This document shows positions 42,450 through 51,908 of a stretch of 64,000 bases of DNA, piece after piece; the stretch's first letter is position 1, and every line of letters starts with the position of its first letter. A model generated the notes under the pieces. The model saw nothing but the letters and a program-made list of their open reading frames with translations. It did no database searches and was not told where the DNA came from. The stretch spans positions 186,001 through 250,000 of the forward strand of contig NZ_JBFABE010000003.1 of assembly GCF_040640155.1 (NCBI RefSeq), in the 5' to 3' direction. This stretch comes from Streptosporangium sp040640155. GTDB lineage: Bacteria; Actinomycetota; Actinomycetes; Streptosporangiales; Streptosporangiaceae. The translations under genes were made by a program, and so were the position numbers.

Positions 42450-45400
42450 AGCGGAGGCGGTCGCGCAGGCGTGCGCACTCGCGGGCGAAGCGGCTGCCGC
42501 GGCCGCTCGCCGCGTGGGCCGACACGGCCGGGATCTCGCCACGAGCCCCCGCCCAGGCCGCGACGTCGGCCGCGAACGCCACCGCCTCCGAGTGGACGAC
42601 GGTGGGGCGCTCCCCCTCGCCGGGCAGCAGCACCGGCAGCATGCCCGCCAGGATCGTCCAGACCCGCTCGTGTCCTCCCCGGCGGGCGGCGTCGTCGAGG
42701 GCAGCCAGCACCGGACGGGTCGTGAACCAGGCGCGGCGGATCAGGAGCGCGAGCTGGCGGCCGACCGCCTCGGCGGGCAGGTCCCCGCGGGCCGCCATCC
42801 GCAACAGCGACGACACCGCCTCCGGATGCCCCCCTGCCAGGAAGTAGGCCAGGACGAGCGCCGTCGCCTCCCCCGGCGGGCCTTCCGCCTCGGCCAGGGT
42901 CCCCAGGTGGGACGGACGCACCCCCGGCCGGTCCCACCGGTGGAACAGAAGGGGCAGGTAGTTGACGGAGACGACCTCACGGTGCGACGGCAGGATCGCC
43001 GGCCACCAGCTCATGGTGCGCCCGTGCCCCTCCCCGCACCACCTCGGCGGCGCGTGCAGCAGCTCGTCGACGAGGTCGTGCCCGGTCGGCTCCGCCCGCA
43101 GCACCGGCACCGGCCGGACCTCGCGGGTCTGCCGCACCTCGTGACCCTCGAGGCCGGCGGGGTCGTGCCCGGTCGATCCCGTCCGCACCACCGGGACCAC
43201 CCGGACCCGGCCGGGCCGCCACACCTCGTGATCCTCGAGGAGGTGCTCGCGGGCGTCCTTGACGTACGCCCACCTCACCCCCGCCTCCGGGTCGGGCAGG
43301 CCACCCGCGGCCAGCCAGGCGGCGAGCGACGCCGCGGCCCGTGAGCCCACCCGCGCGGCGCGCCCGGCGGCGGCGGGGTGACTCCCCCTCGGCAGTCGCA
43401 GCAGCGCCTGCCCCAGATCGGCGGCCGGCGGTTCGACCCCCGCGGCCGCGCACGTCTCCAGCCGGTCCACCAGCGTGCCGGGGTCGAGGTGCCCGGTCGT
43501 CGTCGTGGGCGTCGCCAGCAGGACGGGAGGCAGCGTCCCCTCCCTCAGCGCCACGTGGAGCTCGCTGAGCCGACGCAGCAGGAACATGTGCGGCGGCGAC
43601 ACCGACCCGGGCTCCGGCAGCCGTCCCCGCCGGCGGGACCCCGCCGCGGGGCCGGGCGCCCCGGACCCGCCGAACGGCGAGCGCGAGCCCATGAAGCCGA
43701 CCTCCATGCCGAACTCTCGTTCGCCGAGGCCGGACAGGAGCGCGGAAAGCCCGCTGCGCATCACCCTCACCCCCTCGACGGAGACCTCGGCCTCCTCGAG
43801 CCGGTGGAAGATCTCCTCCCGCGCCCGGCCGGGAGACCCGCCGGACATCCCTCCGGGCTCACCTTCCCGCTCCCGCTGCCCCTCTTCCCGCTCCTCGCCC
43901 TGCTCCCCGGCCGACACGGCCAGGGCGCTCACCGGGAAACCCGCCCCGGCCCGGGGATCGACGGGCTCCGGATCGGGCACGCCGGGATCCGACCCGGGGG
44001 CGATCACCTCCTTGGCGAGGGCGACGATCCAGAGGTAGGGGTCGAGCCACCGCTCCGTCGAGTACAGGTGGGGGTGAGAGGCACCGAAGACGGGGAGCAG
44101 CCTCTCGCGCAGGGTCCGGCGGTCGCCCGCCGCCTGCTCGACGAAGCCGGCGAGCCACCGCTCGCACGCCACCCAGCCGCACGAATCCCATCCGCCCACG
44201 TCCAGGGTGGGGGCCGGGAACCGGCCGGGCTCGGCGAGGGCGGGCAGCGGCGCGGGGATGAACCGCTCCGGCGCCTCCTCCCGGGCGGTCTCGCCCCCGA
44301 ACGTCGCGGCCACCCGCGCGCCGAGCGCGGCGGGCAGCAGGGGGACGGCCTCGGCGATCACCGCCGAGCCCGTGCCGAAGGCGGCGGCGTGCTTGACGGC
44401 GAGCCGGGCCGCGCGCCCCTGAACCTCGTAGGAGGCGTGCGCGAACGCCGCGGCGAGCGCGGGCGCCAGCCCGTCGGCGCGGGCGGGCGCCCGCCTCACC
44501 TCCTCGGCCAGCCAGCTCAGGCCCGCACGGGCCAGCTTGACCTCGGCCCGGAAGGTCAGCGCGCCGATCGCCTCGGCGACGTCGGCACCGCCGACGCCCT
44601 CGGCACCGCCGGTACCGCCGGTGCCGCCGGTGCCGCCGGTGCGCGGGCCGGTACTGCGTACCCGCGCGAGCGCGAGTTCCGCGACCGTGCCCGGGGCGGC
44701 GGGGAGCAGCCGCAGGTAGTCGCGTGTCCGCGCGGCCGCCTCCTGGGGCGTCGGGTCGATCATCTCGTGCAGCCGTACGAAGAAGCGCAGGTCGACGGCG
44801 TCGCCTCCGCGCAGGAAGCGGCTCACGCAGCCGTCGAGAAGTTCCTCGCGCGACACCCGGCCGGTCGCCAGGAGCCTCCGGATCAGGGAGAGCCACCGGG
44901 TGGGCGCGGGCGTCAGGCGTTCCTCCCACAGGACGCGGCCCGCCCCCTCCGCCTCGAAGATCCTCGGAAGCAGGGGGCCGATCAGCGGGTCGCCGTTCAC
45001 CGGCCCGGCGGAGAGCCAGGCGACCACGAGCGGGTCGTGCCCGGGCGGCTCGCCGCCGCAGGCCCGCAGCAGCGCCAGCGCCAGCGGGGCGGTGCGGTCG
45101 TTCGCCCTGCCGATCCTCCGGCAGAGCCGGCTCGCCACGTCGGCCCGCCAGGCGGCGGGACGGCCGGCCGTCACGCGGATCACGTCGGCCGGATCGGGCT
45201 GCGGCGCCCAGCGGGGGTTGAGCTCGCGGCGGGTCAGCCAGGCGACCACGGCGGCGGGGCCCGAGATCGTGCCCGCCCCCACGACGCGCAACGGCGCCAC
45301 GAGCCCGGCGAGCGCGTCGCCCACCGTCTCGCGGACGATCGCCTCTTCCTCCGCCCGTTCCCAGGCGTCCGGTTCACCCTCCTCGTCCGCGTCGCGATCG

Positions 45401-45576
45401 GCCCTCCACCCCTCACGGGCCGCCCGCGCGGCGGTGTCGCGCAGTTCCCCGAGGAAGTCCGGCAGCCGCCCCGCCACCTCGGCGCGCTCGGCCTCGGTCA
45501 ACGCGGCCACGCGGCCCGCCAGCGCCCCGGTCCGGCCTGCGACGACCAGGTCACGTACCTCCTGCCAGGCCGTCAC
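42448..45576 (-). CDS. DUF6493 family large cytoplasmic protein
   Basis: 1042 residues. The N-terminal pattern GAGTISGPAAVVAWLTRREL, RPAAWRADVASRL, LLDGCVSRFLRGG, RFFVRLHEM, DYLRLLP and VKLARAGLSWL matches DUF6493 proteins as I remember them, with the usual large C-terminal half (DUF7824/7825-like; WYLKP-type motifs not checked). It is helical and HEAT-like in composition, with no catalytic motif and no signal peptide or membrane segment. Relatives are usually encoded beside a SWIM zinc-finger protein and MoxR/VWA proteins; none of these is present here, so this copy is an orphan. The function is unknown. The start GTG 45576 has GGAG at loose spacing. Confidence 0.75.
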   Translation of the reverse strand: MTAWQEVRDLVVAGRTGALAGRVAALTEAERAEVAGRLPDFLGELRDTAARAAREGWRADRDADEEGEPDAWERAEEEAIVRETVGDALAGLVAPLRVVGAGTISGPAAVVAWLTRRELNPRWAPQPDPADVIRVTAGRPAAWRADVASRLCRRIGRANDRTAPLALALLRACGGEPPGHDPLVVAWLSAGPVNGDPLIGPLLPRIFEAEGAGRVLWEERLTPAPTRWLSLIRRLLATGRVSREELLDGCVSRFLRGGDAVDLRFFVRLHEMIDPTPQEAAARTRDYLRLLPAAPGTVAELALARVRSTGPRTGGTGGTGGTGGAEGVGGADVAEAIGALTFRAEVKLARAGLSWLAEEVRRAPARADGLAPALAAAFAHASYEVQGRAARLAVKHAAAFGTGSAVIAEAVPLLPAALGARVAATFGGETAREEAPERFIPAPLPALAEPGRFPAPTLDVGGWDSCGWVACERWLAGFVEQAAGDRRTLRERLLPVFGASHPHLYSTERWLDPYLWIVALAKEVIAPGSDPGVPDPEPVDPRAGAGFPVSALAVSAGEQGEEREEGQREREGEPGGMSGGSPGRAREEIFHRLEEAEVSVEGVRVMRSGLSALLSGLGEREFGMEVGFMGSRSPFGGSGAPGPAAGSRRRGRLPEPGSVSPPHMFLLRRLSELHVALREGTLPPVLLATPTTTTGHLDPGTLVDRLETCAAAGVEPPAADLGQALLRLPRGSHPAAAGRAARVGSRAAASLAAWLAAGGLPDPEAGVRWAYVKDAREHLLEDHEVWRPGRVRVVPVVRTGSTGHDPAGLEGHEVRQTREVRPVPVLRAEPTGHDLVDELLHAPPRWCGEGHGRTMSWWPAILPSHREVVSVNYLPLLFHRWDRPGVRPSHLGTLAEAEGPPGEATALVLAYFLAGGHPEAVSSLLRMAARGDLPAEAVGRQLALLIRRAWFTTRPVLAALDDAARRGGHERVWTILAGMLPVLLPGEGERPTVVHSEAVAFAADVAAWAGARGEIPAVSAHAASGRGSRFARECARLRDRLR

Positions 45577-45718
45577 GGGGCCGTCTCCACGGCGGTACGG
45601 GCGAGCGCCGCCCGGGTCACACTCGTCATGGGCCGGAGACTAGAGATCGTCCCCGACAAAAGCGCCCCGCCGGGCGGGCCGGGAACGGGTCCGTTCGCCG
45701 ACCCGGAAGGATGGGGCC

Positions 45719-46855
45719 ATGAGCATCACACTCGCCGGCGCCCGCGTCGTGACCCCCGACGGTGTCCACGAGGGCTGGCTGACCATCGAGGACGGCCGCA
45801 TCACCCACGTCGGTCAGGGAGGCGCCCCCGGGCCGGGGCTGGACCTGGCCGGCCGGTACGTCGTGCCGGGCTTCGTCGACATCCACAACCACGGCGGGGC
45901 GGGCGGCTCCTTCCCCTCGGGGGACCCCGCGCAGGCGCGGCTGGTGGCCGACCTGCACGCCCTGCACGGCACCACCACGCTCGTCGCCAGCCTGGTCACC
46001 GCCACCCTGGACGACCTGGCCTCGGCGGCGTCGGCGCTCGCCGGCCTGTGCGAGGACGGCCTGCTGGCCGGGATCCACTTCGAGGGGCCCTACATCTCCT
46101 CGGCCCGGTGCGGGGCGCACGACCCGGCCCTGCTGCGCGAGCCCTCGCCCCGGGAGCTCACCTGGCTGCTCAAGGCCGGACGGGGCCATGTGCGGATGGT
46201 CACCCTCGCCGCCGAACTGCCCGGCGCGCTGGACACCGTGCGGGAGGCGGTGGCGAACGGCGTGATCGCCGCCCTCGGCCACAGCGACGCGAGCTACGAG
46301 CAGACGATCGCGGGCATCGACGCGGGCGGCAGCGTGGCGACCCACCTGTACAACGCGATGCCCCCGCTGCACCACCGCGATCCCGGGCCGATCGCCGCCC
46401 TGCTCCAGGACGAGCGCGTCACGGTCGAGCTGATCAACGACGGCGTCCACCTGCACCCGGCCATGACCCGCCTGGCCTTCACGACGGCGGGTCCCGCGAG
46501 GACCGCGCTGATCACCGACGCGATGGCCGCGGCCGGGATGGGCGACGGCGTCTACGGGCTCGGCCCGATGAGCGTGAACGTGGTCAACGGGGTGGCCCGG
46601 CTGGCCGAGGGCGGCGCCATCGCGGGCAGCACCCTGACCATGGACGTCGCGTTCCGGCGCGCCGTGCGCGAGGTGGGGCTCTCGCTCAACGAGGCGGCCG
46701 AGATCTCGTCCCTGACGCCGGCCAGGGTGCTCGGCCTCGACGACCGCCTGGGCTCGGTGGCGGTCGGCAAGCAGGCCGACCTGGTGGTGCTCTCCGGTGA
46801 CCTGGAGGTCTCCGGGGTGATGCGCCGGGGCTCCTGGATCACCGAGCCCCGCTGA
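45719..46855 (+). CDS. nagA: N-acetylglucosamine-6-phosphate deacetylase
   Basis: A 378-residue amidohydrolase that removes acetate from GlcNAc-6-phosphate in amino-sugar catabolism and peptidoglycan recycling. Metal and catalytic residues are seen: HNHGG (His56/His58), HFEGPY (Glu122), LGHSD (His188), THLYNAM (His209) and TDAM (Asp267). Like many bacterial NagA proteins it keeps the HxH pair of the two-metal type. ATG 45719 fits the usual start. No nagB or PTS gene adjoins it. A perfect terminator hairpin follows 11 bases after the stop. Confidence 0.93.
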   Translation: MSITLAGARVVTPDGVHEGWLTIEDGRITHVGQGGAPGPGLDLAGRYVVPGFVDIHNHGGAGGSFPSGDPAQARLVADLHALHGTTTLVASLVTATLDDLASAASALAGLCEDGLLAGIHFEGPYISSARCGAHDPALLREPSPRELTWLLKAGRGHVRMVTLAAELPGALDTVREAVANGVIAALGHSDASYEQTIAGIDAGGSVATHLYNAMPPLHHRDPGPIAALLQDERVTVELINDGVHLHPAMTRLAFTTAGPARTALITDAMAAAGMGDGVYGLGPMSVNVVNGVARLAEGGAIAGSTLTMDVAFRRAVREVGLSLNEAAEISSLTPARVLGLDDRLGSVAVGKQADLVVLSGDLEVSGVMRRGSWITEPR

Positions 46856-46866
46856 CCCGCCGGGCC

Positions 46867-46892
46867 GCCCGCCGGGTCACGGCCCGGCGGGC
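46867..46892. terminator. Terminator hairpin between nagA and guaB3
   Basis: Perfect 10-bp inverted repeat GCCCGCCGGG / CCCGGCGGGC with a 6-base loop between converging genes. Confidence 0.8.
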
Positions 46893-46982
46893 ACGGGCCG
46901 GTCCCCGGCCGGCGTGCGGGCGCCCAGGTGGGACGGGGCGCCCCCGGAGGCGTCGCGGGGACGGGCCGGGGGCGTGGGCGGA

Positions 46983-48101
46983 TCAGGTGACGTAGGGGGC
47001 GACGACCACCTCGACGCGCTGGAACTCCTTGAGGTCGGAGTACCCGGCGGTGGCCATGGTGCGCCTGAGCGCGCCCATCAGGTTCATCGAGCCGTCGGCG
47101 ACCGAGGAGGGGCCCTGCAGGATCTGCTCCAGCGTGCCGACCGTGCCGAACTCGACCCGCTTGCCCCGGGGCAGTTCCGGGTGCTGCGCCTCCGACCCCC
47201 AGTGGAAGCCCCGGCCGGGAGCCTCGGAGGCCCTCGCCAGCGGCGAGCCGACCATGACCGCGTCCGCGCCCACCGCGATCGCCTTGGCGATGTCACCGGA
47301 GGTGCCCATGCCGCCGTCGGCGATGACATGGACGTAGCGCCCGCCCGACTCGTCCATGTAGTCGCGGCGCGCCGCGGCCACGTCGGAGATCGCGGTGGCC
47401 ATCGGCACCACCACGCCCAGCACCGTGCGGGTGGTGTGCGAGGCGCCGCCGCCGAAGCCGACGAGCACCCCGGCCGCGCCGGTCCGCATCAGGTGCAGCG
47501 CCGCGGTGTACGTGGCGCACCCCCCGACGATCACTGGGACGTCGAGCTCGTAGATGAACTGCTTGAGGTTGAGCGGCTCGGCCCTGCCGGAGACGTGCTC
47601 GGCCGAGACCGTGGTGCCGCGGATCACGAAGATGTCCACGCCCGCGTCGATGACGGCCTTGTGGTACTGGACGGTGCGCTGCGGGGAGAGCCGGACGGCC
47701 GTGGCCACCCCGGCGGCGCGGATCTCCTCGATCCGGCGGCCGATCAGCTCCTCCTTGATGGGCGCGTTGTAGATCTCCTGGAGCCGCTTCGTGGCCGGGT
47801 CTCCCTTGAGCGCGGCCACCTCCTCCAGCAGCGGCATCGGGTCGTCGTACCGCGTCCAGAGCCCTTCGAGGTCGAGCACGGCCAGACCGCCGAGCCTGCC
47901 GACCTCGATGGCCGTCCGCGGCGAGACCACGCTGTCCATCGGGCTCACCACGACGGGCAGCTCGAAGCGGTAGGCGTCGATCTGCCAGGCGATCGAGACC
48001 TCCTCGGGGTCGCGGGTCCGGCGCGACGGGACGATGCCGATCTCGTCGAGCGCGTAGGCACGACGGCCGTTCTTGCCGCGGCCGATCTCCACCTGAGTCA
48101 T
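46983..48101 (-). CDS. guaB3: GuaB3 family IMP dehydrogenase-related protein
   Basis: 372 residues: an IMPDH/GMPR TIM barrel without CBS domains, as in actinobacterial GuaB3 (Rv3410c type). Seen are the N-terminal EIGRGKNGRRAYALDEIGIV, ADGGMGTSGDIAKAIAVGAD and VGGCATYTAAL. The GSICTT loop of true IMPDH is not present; the corresponding barrel position carries VGGCATY. The exact reaction of GuaB3 is debated; a role in guanine nucleotide or deazaflavin-related metabolism has been suggested. ATG 48101 is preferred over 48122 on homology. It lies 72 bases behind guaB on the same strand, the conserved actinobacterial order. Confidence 0.93.
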   Translation of the reverse strand: MTQVEIGRGKNGRRAYALDEIGIVPSRRTRDPEEVSIAWQIDAYRFELPVVVSPMDSVVSPRTAIEVGRLGGLAVLDLEGLWTRYDDPMPLLEEVAALKGDPATKRLQEIYNAPIKEELIGRRIEEIRAAGVATAVRLSPQRTVQYHKAVIDAGVDIFVIRGTTVSAEHVSGRAEPLNLKQFIYELDVPVIVGGCATYTAALHLMRTGAAGVLVGFGGGASHTTRTVLGVVVPMATAISDVAAARRDYMDESGGRYVHVIADGGMGTSGDIAKAIAVGADAVMVGSPLARASEAPGRGFHWGSEAQHPELPRGKRVEFGTVGTLEQILQGPSSVADGSMNLMGALRRTMATAGYSDLKEFQRVEVVVAPYVT

Positions 48102-48173
48102 ATGCCTGTCTTTCCCGTTCATGCGGACAGGGCGCGCGTCGTGACTCCCACGCGCGCCGTGCCCGCCGCTGCT

Positions 48174-49655
48174 CTAACGACCGTGGTAGTTGGGGGCCTC
48201 GACCGTCATCTGGATGTCGTGCGGGTGGCTCTCCTTCAGGCCCGCCGACGTGATCGGCATCAGCTCGCACCGCTCGTGCATGTCGGCGACCGTACGGCAG
48301 CCGGCGTACCACATGCCCTGGCGGAGGCCGCCGACGAGCTGGTGGGCCACCGCGGCGACCGGGCCCCGGTAGGGGACCTGGCCCTCGATGCCCTCGGGGA
48401 TGAACCTGTCCTCGGTGCCGACGTCGGCCTGGGCGTAGCGGTCCTTGCTGAAGGAGGTGCCGCCGCGCTCGCGGTTGCGGACCGCGCCGAGCGACCCCAT
48501 CCCCCGGTACGACTTGAACTGCTTGCCGTTGATGAAGATCAGCTCGCCCGGGGACTCCTCGCAGCCGGCCAGCAGCGACCCGAGCATGACCGAGTCGGCC
48601 CCGGCCGCGATGGCCTTGACGATGTCGCCCGAGTACTGCAGACCGCCGTCGCCGATCACCGGCACCCCGGCCGGGGCGGCGGCCAGCGACGCCTCGTGGA
48701 TGGCCGTCACCTGCGGGGCACCGACCCCGGCGACCACGCGCGTGGTGCAGATGGAGCCGGGGCCGACCCCGACCTTGACCGCGTCGGCTCCGGCGTCGAT
48801 CAGCATCTGGGCGCCCGCGCGGGTGGCGATGTTGCCGCCGATCACGTCGACCCGGCTGTTCGCCTTGATCTTGGCGATCATGTCGGCGAGCCCCTTGGAG
48901 TGACCGTGCGCGACGTCCACCACGATCACGTCGACCCCGGCCTCGATCAGCGCGGACGCCCGCTTGTCGGCGTCGCCGCCGACGCCGACGGCCGCCCCCA
49001 CGACCAGCCGGCCGTCGGCGTCCTTGGTCGCCATCGGGTACTTCTCGCTCTTGGTGAAGTCCTTGACGGTGATGAGCCCGCGCAGCCTGCCGCCGGCGTC
49101 CACCAGCGGGAGCTTCTCGATCTTGTTCTGCCTGAGCAGGTCGAACGCGTCGTCGGTGGAGACCCCGACCGGGGCGGTGACCAGCGGCATCGGGGTCATG
49201 ACCTCGCGCACCGGGCGGCTCTGGTCGGTCTCGAAGCGCATGTCGCGGTTGGTGACGATGCCGACGAGCACGCCCGTCCGGTCGGTCACCGGCACGCCCG
49301 AGATCCGGTACGTGGCACAGAGGCGCTCGACGTCGGCGAGGGTGTCGTCCGGCGAGCAGGTGACCGGGTTGGTGACCATCCCGGCCTCGGAGCGCTTGAC
49401 GAGGTCGGCCTGCTGGGCCTGGTCCTCGATCGAGAGGTTGCGGTGCAGGACGCCGATGCCGCCCTGACGGGCCATCGCCACCGCCATGCGGGCCTCGGTC
49501 ACCGTGTCCATCGCCGCGGAGATCAGCGGGATCCTCAGGGTGATGCCCCTGGACAGGCGGGTGGTGGTCTCGGCCTCACCCGGTTGCAGGTCCGAATAGG
49601 CGGGGACCAGGAGCACGTCGTCGTACGTGAGCCCCGGTTCGGTGAACTTGGCCAT
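48174..49655 (-). CDS. guaB: IMP dehydrogenase
   Basis: 493 residues. It oxidises IMP to XMP with NAD, the committed step to GMP, in the cytoplasm as a tetramer. The barrel starts with TYDDVLLVPAYSD. Two CBS domains (about 95-205) regulate by nucleotides. The catalytic loop GPGSICTTR has Cys303, and the flap region (RYAQADVGTEDRFIPEGIEG) is intact. ATG 49655 has GGAGGG seven bases upstream and gives MAKFTEPGL; longer in-frame sequence is a GC artefact. The 527-base gap upstream should hold its promoter. It heads the guaB-guaB3 operon. Confidence 0.97.
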   Translation of the reverse strand: MAKFTEPGLTYDDVLLVPAYSDLQPGEAETTTRLSRGITLRIPLISAAMDTVTEARMAVAMARQGGIGVLHRNLSIEDQAQQADLVKRSEAGMVTNPVTCSPDDTLADVERLCATYRISGVPVTDRTGVLVGIVTNRDMRFETDQSRPVREVMTPMPLVTAPVGVSTDDAFDLLRQNKIEKLPLVDAGGRLRGLITVKDFTKSEKYPMATKDADGRLVVGAAVGVGGDADKRASALIEAGVDVIVVDVAHGHSKGLADMIAKIKANSRVDVIGGNIATRAGAQMLIDAGADAVKVGVGPGSICTTRVVAGVGAPQVTAIHEASLAAAPAGVPVIGDGGLQYSGDIVKAIAAGADSVMLGSLLAGCEESPGELIFINGKQFKSYRGMGSLGAVRNRERGGTSFSKDRYAQADVGTEDRFIPEGIEGQVPYRGPVAAVAHQLVGGLRQGMWYAGCRTVADMHERCELMPITSAGLKESHPHDIQMTVEAPNYHGR

Positions 49656-50182
49656 CAGCAACCCTCCTGCCACGGCGCTCTCATGACGGGGAAAGGCGCC
49701 GACCCCCGGCTCACAGTTTAGAGTCTGGCACCTGCCCGGCCGCCCCCGGGGGAAAAGCACGCCGCCGGGAGGGTTGAGCGGGCGGCGGGGAGGGGAGAGA
49801 CGGCCTTTCCGGGGGCGGAGGGAGATCTTTCCGGGGGACGGGGAGATCGAGGAGGGACCTCGGGCGAGAAGGGGCCGGGAGCGAGGAGAGGTCGGGGGGC
49901 CGAGCGGTCGGTGACCCGCTCGGTCCCCCGGATCACCGGTACCGTCGCGAAGCGCCTGGGCGCCACCGGACCCCCCTCCGTATCCGGGTGGCGGCGTCGT
50001 CCGCGCCGGTACCGACGCTGCGTCAAGGGTGCGTCACGGTGGGTTCGCCCGGCAATGGGGAAATGTGCAATTGCACGAAGTTGCACACGGCGGCATGCCG
50101 GTAGGAGCAACGCCCGGACAGGGATGATTCACCGGGCTATTCTCGCCAGACCCCCGTGTCATTCTGCAGGAGTCCCTCACTG
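49656..50182. other. Long gene-free divergent region between guaB and the TrmB-like regulator
   Basis: No convincing gene on either strand. The left half is purine-rich and holds a 21-22 bp direct repeat starting CTTTCCGGGGG at 49805 and 49827. The right half holds the palindromic element at 50065-50087 (separate entry), about 100 bases upstream of the regulator gene. The guaB promoter is expected here but no clear -35/-10 pair was identified. Confidence 0.5.
50064..50087. promoter_or_regulatory. Palindrome GTGCAATTGCAC with third half-site
   Basis: Perfect 12-bp palindrome at 50065-50076 followed by a half-site GTTGCAC at 50080-50086. The outer TGTGCAA (50064-50070) and TTGCACA (50081-50087) also form a dyad with a 10-base spacer. 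The overlapping symmetry suggests alternative dimer registers. It lies about 100 bases upstream of the TrmB-like regulator. Confidence 0.7.
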
Positions 50183-51229
50183 ATGCGTCCTGACACATCC
50201 ACCCCGCCCGCCCTGTCCGCACCACCCGGTCCACCGGGTCCTGCCGGTCCGCTGGAGACGCTGGGGCTCACCCCGGCCCAGACGACCCTGTACAACGCGG
50301 TCCTGCGCCTGCACCGCGCCACCCGCGCCGACCTCGTCCAGGCCACCGACGGCTCACCGGAGTCGACCGCCCGCGAGCTGGCCACCCTGGTGCGGCTGGG
50401 CGTGGTCGACGAGCAGGGCGGCGAGTACCTCGCCCGTCACCCGGCCGCCGCCCTCGGCCACCTGATCGCCGAGAGGCTGGACCGGCTGGCCGCCGAGAGC
50501 CGCGGGATCGACCGCGTGCTCGGGTCGATCCGCGGTTTCATCCACCAGTACGACGCCGGGCACGACTACCAGAGCGGCCGGTTCCCGGTGGAGGCCGTCG
50601 GCGGCGCCGACGAGTTCTACGAGAGCGTGATCGGGATGGCCGTGCAGGCCCCGCCGCTGACGCTGGTGTCGGCCATCCCGGACGGCCGGACGATGAGCGA
50701 CTTCGCGCACCGCTACGCCGACCAGTGGATCGGCGCCCAGCACGCGGGTCTGCTCTCCTGCCGGGTCGTGATCCCGGTCCACACGCTGGAGATCCCCGGT
50801 CTGCGCGACAAGCTGGACCGGTTCGAGCGGGCCGGCGCCCAGGTGCGCACCCTCGACGCGGTGCCGAGCTGGTTCCTGGTCGCCGGCGAGGACGCCGCCG
50901 GCATGCCGTCCCAGTGGGGCGGCACGCTCGCGGAGAACGCCTACAACTTCCACCTGGTCCGGGCTCCCGTCGTGGTCGCCGCGCTCGGCTCGTTCTTCGA
51001 GGAGCTGTGGGCCCGCGCGTCCCCGCTGCCCTGGACGTACCGCGACGACGTCGTGATCCGGGTGCTGCGCCTGGCCGGTCAGGGCGTCCCGGACGAGACG
51101 ATCGCCCGGCACCTGGGCGTCTCGGTCCGTACGGTGCGGGCCCGGTTCGCCGACGCCATGGCCGAACTGGGCGCGCAGTCACGCTTCCAGGCGGGCGTGG
51201 AGGCGGCCCGGCGCGGCTGGCTCTCCTAG
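50183..51229 (+). CDS. TrmB-like/LuxR-type hybrid transcriptional regulator
   Basis: 348 residues. An N-terminal TrmB-type winged helix (about 28-85: LGLTPAQTTLYNAVLRLHRA, LVQATDGSPESTARELATLV) is followed by an effector-like middle (PLD/TrmB-C-like; FYESVIGMAVQAPPLTLVSA). A C-terminal LuxR-type helix-turn-helix completes it (about 290-340: VLRLAGQGVPDETIARHLGV, SVRTVRARFADAM). Actinomycetes hold many such proteins, often as activators of specialised metabolism. ATG 50183 has AGGAG about ten bases upstream; GTG 50156 is possible. No target gene adjoins; the palindromic element upstream is the likely autoregulatory site. A perfect 14-bp hairpin ends the region 185 bases downstream. Confidence 0.82.
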   Translation: MRPDTSTPPALSAPPGPPGPAGPLETLGLTPAQTTLYNAVLRLHRATRADLVQATDGSPESTARELATLVRLGVVDEQGGEYLARHPAAALGHLIAERLDRLAAESRGIDRVLGSIRGFIHQYDAGHDYQSGRFPVEAVGGADEFYESVIGMAVQAPPLTLVSAIPDGRTMSDFAHRYADQWIGAQHAGLLSCRVVIPVHTLEIPGLRDKLDRFERAGAQVRTLDAVPSWFLVAGEDAAGMPSQWGGTLAENAYNFHLVRAPVVVAALGSFFEELWARASPLPWTYRDDVVIRVLRLAGQGVPDETIARHLGVSVRTVRARFADAMAELGAQSRFQAGVEAARRGWLS

Positions 51230-51530
51230 ACCTCTCCCGGGCCTCTCCCGGGCCTCTCCCGCCCCTCTCCCGGGCGGAGGACCTCAGGCCCGCCCGTCCC
51301 GGGTGCGCGGGCCGTCCTGCCGGTCGGAGCCCGCGGAGCGTCCGGCCGGCTCTCCCGGGCCCCGGGGTCCCCGGCTCCCCCGCGCCCGGGAGCCGCCCCC
51401 GCCGGGACGGGAGCCGCCCTGGTCAGGACGGGGCCCGCGCCCTGACCAGGGCGGGGTCCGCCCCGCCCGGGAGCGCCGTACTCGTGCAGTTCCATGCCTC
51501 TCTGTCACATCCAGGCCATAAGGTGGGATC
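51230..51530. other. Gene-free region with CCTCTCCCGGG repeats and a hairpin
   Basis: About 300 bases without a gene between the regulator and the DUF5319 gene. Four imperfect tandem copies of CCTCTCCCGGG begin at 51231, right after the regulator stop. A perfect 14-bp inverted repeat lies at 51414-51454. A promoter for the DUF5319 gene is expected in the last 40 bases, but no clear boxes were identified. Confidence 0.5.
51414..51454. terminator. Perfect 14-bp inverted repeat, probable terminator
   Basis: Arms CCGCCCTGGTCAGG (51414-51427) and CCTGACCAGGGCGG (51441-51454) with a 13-base GC-rich loop. It is far from the upstream stop (185 bases), so it may be a terminator or an unrelated structural element. 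Confidence 0.6.
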
Positions 51531-51908
51531 GTGCTCGACGATGTCCCCCGCGACCCGTTCGCGGATGACCCCGACGACCCGGCGGCGGCGCTGGGCGATC
51601 CCGACGACCCCGAGCCGCTCACCACGGACGAGCGCGACGAGGCCATGACCGACCTCGCCGACGTGGAGGTCTTCCGCTCGTTGCTGGAGCCGCAGGGCGT
51701 GCTCGGCCTGGTGCTCGACTGTCCCGAATGCGGTGAGCAGCACTACTTCGACTGGGAGCTGCTCCGCGGCAACCTGCGCCAGATGATCGAGAACGGCCAG
51801 CCGCAGGTCCACGAACCGGCCTACGAGCCCAACCCCACCGACTACGTGAGCTGGGAGTACGCCCGGGGTTACGTGGACGGTGTGATCGACACCGAGGAAC
51901 ACCGCTGA
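51531..51908 (+). CDS. DUF5319 family protein
   Basis: 125 residues, very acidic N-terminus (DPFADDPDDP, DPDDPEPLTTDERDE), then the conserved core ADVEVFRSLLEPQGVLGLV, DCPECGEQHYFDWELL and VSWEYARGYVDGVID. Cys64 and Cys67 form a CPEC pair that may bind metal. This is the actinobacterial family of Rv3412, always found between guaB and sigD; its function is unknown. GTG 51531. Its 3' end overlaps a possible small gene on the other strand by 40 bases. Confidence 0.92.
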   Translation: MLDDVPRDPFADDPDDPAAALGDPDDPEPLTTDERDEAMTDLADVEVFRSLLEPQGVLGLVLDCPECGEQHYFDWELLRGNLRQMIENGQPQVHEPAYEPNPTDYVSWEYARGYVDGVIDTEEHR

